Assembly: GCA_035048815.1 (NCBI GenBank)
Contig: JAUCBN010000024.1
Coordinates: forward strand, 618,001-682,000
From: Abelmoschus esculentus
Lineage: Eukaryota; Streptophyta; Magnoliopsida; Malvales; Malvaceae
Reading direction: 5' to 3'
DNA length: 64,000 nucleotides
The notes beneath the pieces were generated by a model that saw only the letters and a list, made by a program, of their open reading frames with translations, searched no databases and had not been told where the DNA came from. Shown here in pieces: positions 57,204 through 64,000 of the stretch (the stretch's first letter is position 1; each line of letters begins with the position of its first letter). A program made the position numbers and the translations under genes.

Positions 57204-60200
57204 TCATTGGGTGCTGCGTGTTAACCCGCTTCGAGATACATTTCTGCATAGATTTGAGAACTTGTTGGTCAAGTTGAACAGCTAATAGAATTATACTCTT
57301 TTTAAGTTTTAATTAGACAATGTTCTTTTAAATGATTATGTAACATTATGGGGATAAATCAACTAGCAATCAAATTATACTTTCAACTAGTTAATTTACT
57401 TTAGAACGGTTAGTGTGTTTTTGTTTATAATTTTTTAGCTCGGGTTAATTTGCACTCCCTCTCTCCAATTATATTGCTCAGATATTTTTCTTCTTCTAGC
57501 CATGTACACCTATAGGTTCTTAAAGATGCCAACAAAACAATAGAGGAAAAGACAATTACATCAGCCGACGCCCATGTGAATAAATTCCGACTTGATAATG
57601 TAATTAGGATGCTCCATTTTTCAGAAGGCACTAATTTGATCAGCAAGATGATGATCTAATTCTATACTACTACTTCATTGCAGTCCTAAGCAAACAACGG
57701 AACTAACATGGGATCTAGACATGGATGATAATTATGTCTATTAGAAACCTAAGTCATTTAACCCATATAAATTTGAGTTAGCAAGACAGTATAAACAAAA
57801 ACATCAGAAAGAACAAACTTTCAAAATTCAAAGCAAAAATAAAATGCAAACACCATGGCTGCTTACCCTGCAAAATAATGGGGAAAATGCAACAAAAGCA
57901 ACATAGAAAATGAAGAAAAAATTAAATCTAAACAAGTAACTAAAAAGCACCTTCCAGTAAGCAGCTGAGCAGCAGATCCCTTAGAGTTAGAGTTACTAAA
58001 CCTCTTGGCCCTATTCTCGTGTTCTTTCTCCACACGAATGGCAGCAACCTCCTTCTCCATTGCAGCTACTTCTCTTCTCATCTTTTTAGCCTCAACTTCC
58101 ATTGCCTTTGTCAATGTTTCCACCTTCTTAGCAAGCATCTGGAAATACAAGAATTACTTGAGCAATATATCCAGAAGGATAAATTTAACTGGTATTGAAC
58201 TTAAAGAACAAAGCATCAACCTCGATCGCATCATCCTTATCCTTGAGGCTTTGATCTTTCTCGTGACCAGCTTTCCTCAAAACTACGACCTCTTTCTGCA
58301 GCAAATCGTACAATACTCCTGGAACATTATCCTGTGTGTCCACAGGTTGGAAATCAGTGGTTTTTTCATCATTTGGTGCCTCAACCTCCTTGGTTCTGTC
58401 AGAAGGCTGGTTGAATGATCTATTTGAGCTTGTTCCATTTAAAAGAGATTTAGCCCTTTCTAATGATCTTGTGCCTCCATCAAATGACTTGGATGTTCCT
58501 TTAGCATGTTTCAGAACTGTACTAGATGACAAAGAGGATCTCAATTGAGAGCTTGGTGATCTCTTGGATAAAATTCCATTGGAAGTAAGTTTTGAGAAGT
58601 TATCAACTCCACCCAGAGATTGACGCCTAGAAGGCCCATTGCTCATGCTTCTTACATCGGATGTACAGCGACTAAGACTGTTAGGAGTTCCTCTCAAGCT
58701 CTCTTCAAGAACTTTAAGCCGCAATTGATATTTCTCCTGGAAAATCAAAATAAAAGCCCTTTTTTCGCAGCAGCATAGAAAACAAAACGGTAAGTGTCAA
58801 AATCAGATTATTACTTTCAATTGTGCTTCAGATTTTGCAGTTCGTTCAGTTATCGCAAGCTTGTCACGAAGTTGCTGCATTTCTCCCTGTAAGAAATAAA
58901 ATCCACAGTGAATAGAGTTGAAGTTAAGGGCCTATGTTTGTATTGAATGGGAGAAACCAATCACAAAAACCTGCAAGCATCTTCGCTCTTCGAGCCATTG
59001 TTTTACAGGCATCACTTTATCATTAGCATCTTTCCACTCATTTGCTACAACTGTGGCCACTCTATTTGCTGTTACTTTTGCACGTGCCAACTCCCGGTCA
59101 CGAGTTTTTCTCTCCTCCTAAGGAACAAAAACAATCACTTATTCAAGAAGAGTTCTAAGAGTATTTCAACATATAATAATATATGGAAAACTTGGACACT
59201 TAAATGCCAGGCAGATTACATTCATCTCCTGAACTTTCCGCTGGTAATCCCTAACTGCATTTGCAGCAGTAGCACCAGCAAGAACAGCCTCCTCTAGTTC
59301 TCTTACTGTTTGGGTAAGCTTCTCAACCTCTGCAACTTTTTGGCAATGCATTTTGTCCAAAATTTTGTTTTCTTCCTACATAGACAAGTCATAAGCATGC
59401 GACTTTCTTCATTATATAAAATATAGACTAAGCACAAAATATTTGGCACCACTCCTGGTCCTAAATTTGATGCACCTCACAAAAGGAAACACCAAGAACA
59501 ACTACCATACCTGGCAAATTTCTATCTGCTTCATCAACTCCTGGTTTTTATTTTGGAGATCCTCCACCATGGATGCTTTGGCCAATGCAACCTGCACAGT
59601 CCTTTCAGCTTCAACTAAAGCTGCTTCTTTTGATTTAGTTAGACGATCGAGGGCTTTATTGTCATCTTGAAGCTTTGCAATCTGCAAGAGGCAAACAGAA
59701 CTAATCAGTGAAGAGAATAATCAAACATATAATTTATAAAAAATTATAAATTATTTTAGTGAGACAGTAGAAATAGTTCAAAAGCCACAATAAAACCTCT
59801 TGCCGAGCAAGCTTCAGTTCAGCCTCCAAGGGTGCAAGAATTGCTTCAATAGGAGGCATATCATCGTCCTTTTGACCAGCATGAACCCTCCTCAGTGTGG
59901 CCTCAGCTGCAAACTGAGCAGCCATTGATGCCTTCTTTTCATCATTTATTTTCTTGATTTCAAGGTTCTGCAGAACATGTTCGTTAACTAAGTATAGCCA
60001 CACATCAACATGAGGCAATAAGCTTGAAAAAATCTCCCACATCATACCTTGCTTTCCAGAAGAGATTCAGTCAATTTAAGCTTCTCTTCCATTCTTGAGA
60101 GCTCATCAGTGAGCTGTTGTTCAAAAGAAAAACAAAGTCAGTATCCATCTCAATCACAAAATATTATAAGAATGCCAAGTCAGACAATGTTAACTAACCC

Positions 60201-61048
60201 ACATTTCATATGTGTCCAACATTGCAAATCGTCATACTTATATGGCATGTTAAATTACTACAAAAAATGTCATAAACAAGTCTTTGAGGCAAGAGCATTA
60301 GCGAGTACGTAGAAGAGAAACAAATTACATAAAGATGAAGAATTTTCCTGAACAAGACAAGGGATCATATGTAATCCAGAAAGAGTAAGAAGATAAAGAG
60401 GGCAAATACTCCATTCAATCATTAGATTCGGATAACTAAACCCCATTACAGAATTAATTATAGGATGTAGAAAACATAAATGGAAAAAGAACATTTCATC
60501 TAACAGGAAACTACGACATGAGTTCTAGAGTACAGGTAGGAGAGAAATCCTATGACAATTCAGACAGTTCCAAATGACATTAACAGACAGAGCCAAGCAA
60601 CTTAAGGGATGAAAACATGGAAATTATCTACAATTTTAAAATCAGATTATACAGGTACTACAAGGCATCCTGAAAATGAAGTAGGATAAAGCATCACAGA
60701 GGATCCATGCTGTTAGATGAGACATCCCATCAATGGTTTTCTAAAACTACTGAGCAACAAATCTCAATGATGAAACTTCCAACCAACATGACTTTGACAG
60801 AACAGTTATGAATCATGTATTTCACAGCAAATCACATCCCCAGAGACTAAGAAACTAACTTTCCAACCATCAGGAGCTTAACATACATTTATCATCAGCA
60901 ACGGAGACACAAGCAGGGACAAAAAGTTTACTCATAAAATTTGCAGGAACTACTTTCGTCAGTAAATAACAATATGCACTGAAATACAAAAGGACTCATT
61001 TTCAATCATTTTTTATCGGTTATTATCATCTCTAAACCGTAATCTCCC

Positions 61049-61089
<41 letters not shown>

Positions 61090-61824
61090 ATTTATGAGGG
61101 AGGGAAAACAATAGACTTCCATACTAAGATCACACAAAGATTAAAAAAGAAAGCAATTTTCCAAAGGGAGGGAAAACAATAGACTTCCATACTAAGATCA
61201 CACAAAGATTAAAAAAGAAAGCAATTTTCCAAATATTTCAAAATAAATCACGACGTAAATTACCATTATTACTGAAGAGCTTCCACCAATAAGTTAAAAC
61301 TAATTTCATAAATAAGGACAAATACCAATAATTTTAATTTTAAAAAAATAATCAACCTCTTCGACAGCCTTTTCTCTAAGCCTTTCAGACATCCTTAACG
61401 CCTTAATCTCCGCTTGTGCCTCTCCCAATTCTCTATCTTTATCTGTATCTCAAACAGAAAATAATAATCAAGACTATAATAAATAAATAATAAAATGTTA
61501 AGTAAAAAGCAGCTAATTGAGCCGAATCAAGGAGAAAAACAACTAGATCTAGCTACATTCCTCACCTCTAACTTCATTCTCCAACCGATTTAGCTCTACT
61601 TTCACCGGATCCGAGCCGTGGAGCAACGTAATAAGATCATTATCTGCATCGAAGCTAGGTCTAACAGGTCTCCTTCTCGACGAACCTTTCCCTCCGCTCT
61701 CCTTAAACGACGCCAACGCCGTCAACGGCGGAGGAACTCCGGTCGAGTTCGACGTCACCCTCACCGGAGACTCACTCCTCGCATTGCTACCTACCTCCAT
61801 CGCTTCGTCGGCAATATCCGACAT
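57204..61824 (-). CDS. MAP70: Microtubule-associated protein 70 (MAP70)
   Basis: Eleven exons (61824-61566, 61442-61357, 60113-60048, 59967-59797, 59681-59511, 59375-59220, 59117-58971, 58886-58815, 58736-58221, 58138-57951, 57243-57204) join in frame to 623 aa, the family's usual length. After a Pro/Ser/Arg-rich N-terminus come long coiled coils (DPVKVELNRLENEV, RELGEAQAEIKALRMSERL, DELSRMEEKLKLTESLLES, EWKDANDKVMPVKQWLEERR). A Ser-rich basic block (SRCTSDVRSMSNGPSRRQSL) and a last coiled coil (MLAKKVETLTKAMEVEAKKM) follow. The 40-base last exon gives NVSRSGLTRSTQ and the stop. MAP70 proteins are plant-specific, bind cortical microtubules and shape cell walls, for example in xylem. I prefer the start at 61824 (MSDIADEAM) over the in-frame ATG 15 bases upstream. 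Confidence 0.95.
61040..61087. repeat. (TA)n microsatellite
   Basis: A long TA dinucleotide run in the second MAP70 intron, immediately before the 68-bp tandem duplication. Confidence 0.9.
61098..61233. repeat. 68-bp tandem duplication in a MAP70 intron
   Basis: The unit starting GGGAGGGAAAACAATAGACT occurs at 61098-61165 and again at 61166-61233 with no differences that I can see, indicating a recent duplication or an assembly artefact. Confidence 0.92.
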
Positions 61825-64000
61825 CTCTGATTCAAACACTCCCTGTCACCACTCCCACGCCCAAAATGCAACAAAAAAACTATTTCCAAACAGAGAAGCT
61901 TGCTTCACATCTAAAACTTCAAGCAGATCCAAATGCTAGGGGCTTCAAATCAGTTGAAATACAGCTCAGATATGGAGACAAGAGAGAGAACGAAGATGAG
62001 AGAAAATAATGTTTTGCTCCTTTTTTATCTCTCTCTCTCTCTCTCTAGATTGTGGATTTAAATCTGGTAACAGTGACTGACAGAGTGAAGAGAGTAATTG
62101 GCGATGGAGATCTAATTAATTGAATTAAAGTTAATTAATCATGATTAATTAATAAGTGTGTTTGAATTAAGACGAAAGGCTTTGACTGTTTTCAGAAGAC
62201 AAAAAAGCGTGTAAACTGGGAGACTGTGTATTATCTGACAGTAACTGACAGTAAATTCAAATTCGAGTCGGGGTTTTTTCGCATATCGTAAAAAAATTAA
62301 AAATAGTATTTAAAATATTTTTTAAGTGTTTAATTGTTATTTAAAATTTTAACGATTATAATTTTAGGTAATTGATTATGGGTGTTAAAAGATTGTTAAT
62401 TAATTAATATTTGACATACATTAATTAATTTTAAATTTTAATCAAAAATTTATTTTTCTAAAAGAATTATAAATTTTATGAAATGATCTTTAAAAATTTA
62501 TAAATCTAAACCCTTAATTATAGTCGCTTCAGGATTTATATCATAATCATGATTATTAATTTTCAACACGATGTAACTGGTATAAAGTGTTTTTACCCTT
62601 TAAGGGTAAATTATAAAAATTACCACCAAACTCTTAATTATTAAATTTTTATCATTAAAATTTTAAAACAATCAATTTATTTACTGAATTTTATATATAA
62701 ATTTATTTTGATTATTCTATCATTAAATAATTATATTATGATATGGCACACAAAATAAAAAACAAATAAAAAAATATTTGGGTAATGAAGAACCTTTCAA
62801 TCAAACAGGTTAAAAGCAAAACTTAATGATATTTTTATAATTTATCTTAAAAATATCAAGAGAATAATTTTTTATAATAATCAAAAGGGACTATAATATA
62901 GAATATGTTTATATAGATTCTAAATTTTTTATAATAAATATATATTTTATAAACAAAAATATTTTAAATAAATATAATTCGTTTTTATTAAGATATTTAG
63001 CGATTTGAGAGAATAATTAAACTTATATCAATATACAAGTGTTCCCACCTATGTATTGAACAGACAACAAGAAAATCGACCCTACCCTGCCCTATGATTT
63101 TAGTCCAAATCGAAGTTCCAACTGTTTTTTCTATTACAAATTGTGGGACAAGTAAAGCAAATGTCAACGTATCCCTAATTTGTGGATAATATAGAATATA
63201 TATGAATAATTTCTATTAGAAAATATTTATTGTAAGATATTTAAAAATTATTTTTTATTTTTATTCAAAACAATTGTTTTTTAGATGATTTATCATCGAC
63301 TAGATCATTACGTTCTGGTTCATACAAATATAAATAATTTTAGTTTATAAAAATAATTTTATATTTATTTTTTATATATTATTATATCATAATTGTAATC
63401 AGATATAAATTTATGTCAATAGGTTTAGTTTAAATGGTAAGCAATGTATTCTCACTTAAATATGTTTTAAGTTCGAGATATTTTGTATACAGAAAATACT
63501 CTTCGAAAAACTCGCCTACCAAAACTACATACGATGTAGGTCGGTCAGGATTAATCAATTTAAAATCTAAAAAAAACAGAAGACAAAAAAAAATAAATTT
63601 ATATATTCGTATAATATTCATATTTCTTAGCTTTATTATATTATATGAAAAATATAAAATATTTTTTTTAAACAAAAATCCATCCATAATTTGAATCTGA
63701 AACTGTTTGTGAATCTTAGATACTTACAAAAACATGGAGACATCTGTACAAATTGCTGCTGGGTATAAGAACAACATATTGATATGGACACCATACCAAC
63801 TCATGTCTTGATATTGTGATTTTTCCTATTAAATTATATTTTAGGGTACTTAATTTGTACAATTATTTATAAAATGTATATACTTAACATGGTATTTAAA
63901 TGTTAATTTTGATATTTGTTTTCTTAATATCAGATTTATTTAAAAATTGAATTATATGTTTAATTCGATATGTTTTCGTTTATGTAAATTAAGAGTGAGC
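61825..64000. other. MAP70 upstream flank and AT-rich intergenic DNA
   Basis: A CT microsatellite (62029-62048) lies in the probable MAP70 leader or promoter. Further right is AT-rich DNA with the SINE-like unit at 63419-63690. The open frames around 63430-63694 on both strands are this low-complexity repeat and not genes. Confidence 0.5.
63419..63690 (+). mobile_element. tRNA-derived SINE-like element
   Basis: It begins with TAGGTTTAGTTTAAATGGTA, an A-box-like sequence, and has TTTAAGTTCGAGATATT, a B-box-like sequence, about 35 bases on. The body (AACTCGCCTACCAAAACTAC, GATGTAGGTCGGTCAGGATT) resembles the segment at 32195-32270. Divergence is high, so this is a tentative call. Confidence 0.45.

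Noticed and set aside
63430..63694. Overlapping frames of about 85 codons on both strands
   Set aside because: They translate a SINE-like, AT-rich repeat.
1..64000. CRISPR arrays, bacterial operons, rRNA or tRNA genes
   Set aside because: Repeats lack CRISPR spacing, genes are intron-bearing plant genes, and no cloverleaf with intact boxes apart from SINE-like heads was seen.

Overview
The window is nuclear DNA of a flowering plant. Genes are split by GT-AG introns, intergenic DNA is very AT-rich, and the products are typically angiosperm: plastid HSP90, GT106 O-fucosyltransferase-like enzymes, an NPH3 protein, MAP70, a DRP1-type dynamin, FKF1, and an RGF/GOLVEN peptide. The protein sequences look like those of a eudicot. 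A rosid such as a Malvaceae member is my guess from memory and is not proved here. There are no bacterial-style operons, CRISPR arrays, rRNA genes or convincing tRNA genes.

Layout, left to right. 61-692 (-) is the 5' end of plastid HSP90.5, running off the left edge. 1.2-1.5 kb is an orphan coding fragment. 3.2-3.7 kb (-) is a small secreted protein of unknown family. 4.2-6.3 kb and 7.5-10.1 kb (-) are a tandem pair of GT106 type II membrane glycosyltransferases. 11.9-13.6 kb (-) is a BSD-domain protein. 14.9-15.9 kb (-) is a four-exon RGF/GOLVEN peptide precursor, visible only after splicing. 16.7-17.0 kb is an orphan acidic exon. 18.8-22.8 kb (+) is a SEN1/MAA3-like helicase with three single-base frameshifts. 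23.2-24.2 kb (-) is a plastid TPR protein resembling SLOW GREEN 1. 26.9-29.2 kb (-) is a small plastid protein. 29.7-31.4 kb (-) is a decayed Ty1/copia 3' end. 33.3-35.1 kb (-) is a BTB/NPH3 protein. 36.5-40.6 kb (-) is TAF15b. 42.8-43.8 kb (+) is an FKF1 relic lacking its centre. 45.5-47.5 kb (+) is a large DC1-domain protein. 48.6-55.3 kb (-) is a DRP1C-like dynamin lacking the centre of its GTPase domain. 57.2-61.8 kb (-) is MAP70.

Intergenic and intronic DNA is rich in small non-autonomous elements. One inverted-repeat family (1.8, 17.7 and 32.4 kb, with a relic at 14.5 kb) is flanked by short direct repeats consistent with 7-bp target duplications. There are also hAT-like elements, long inverted-repeat elements, tRNA-derived SINE-like units and several tandem duplications.

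The genes are functionally unrelated, as usual in a plant chromosome arm, apart from the GT106 tandem pair. A recurring theme is loss of coding integrity: FKF1 and DRP1C each keep their N- and C-terminal ends but lack the middle, and the helicase carries three indels. This would fit gene fractionation after duplication, but assembly error has not been excluded.
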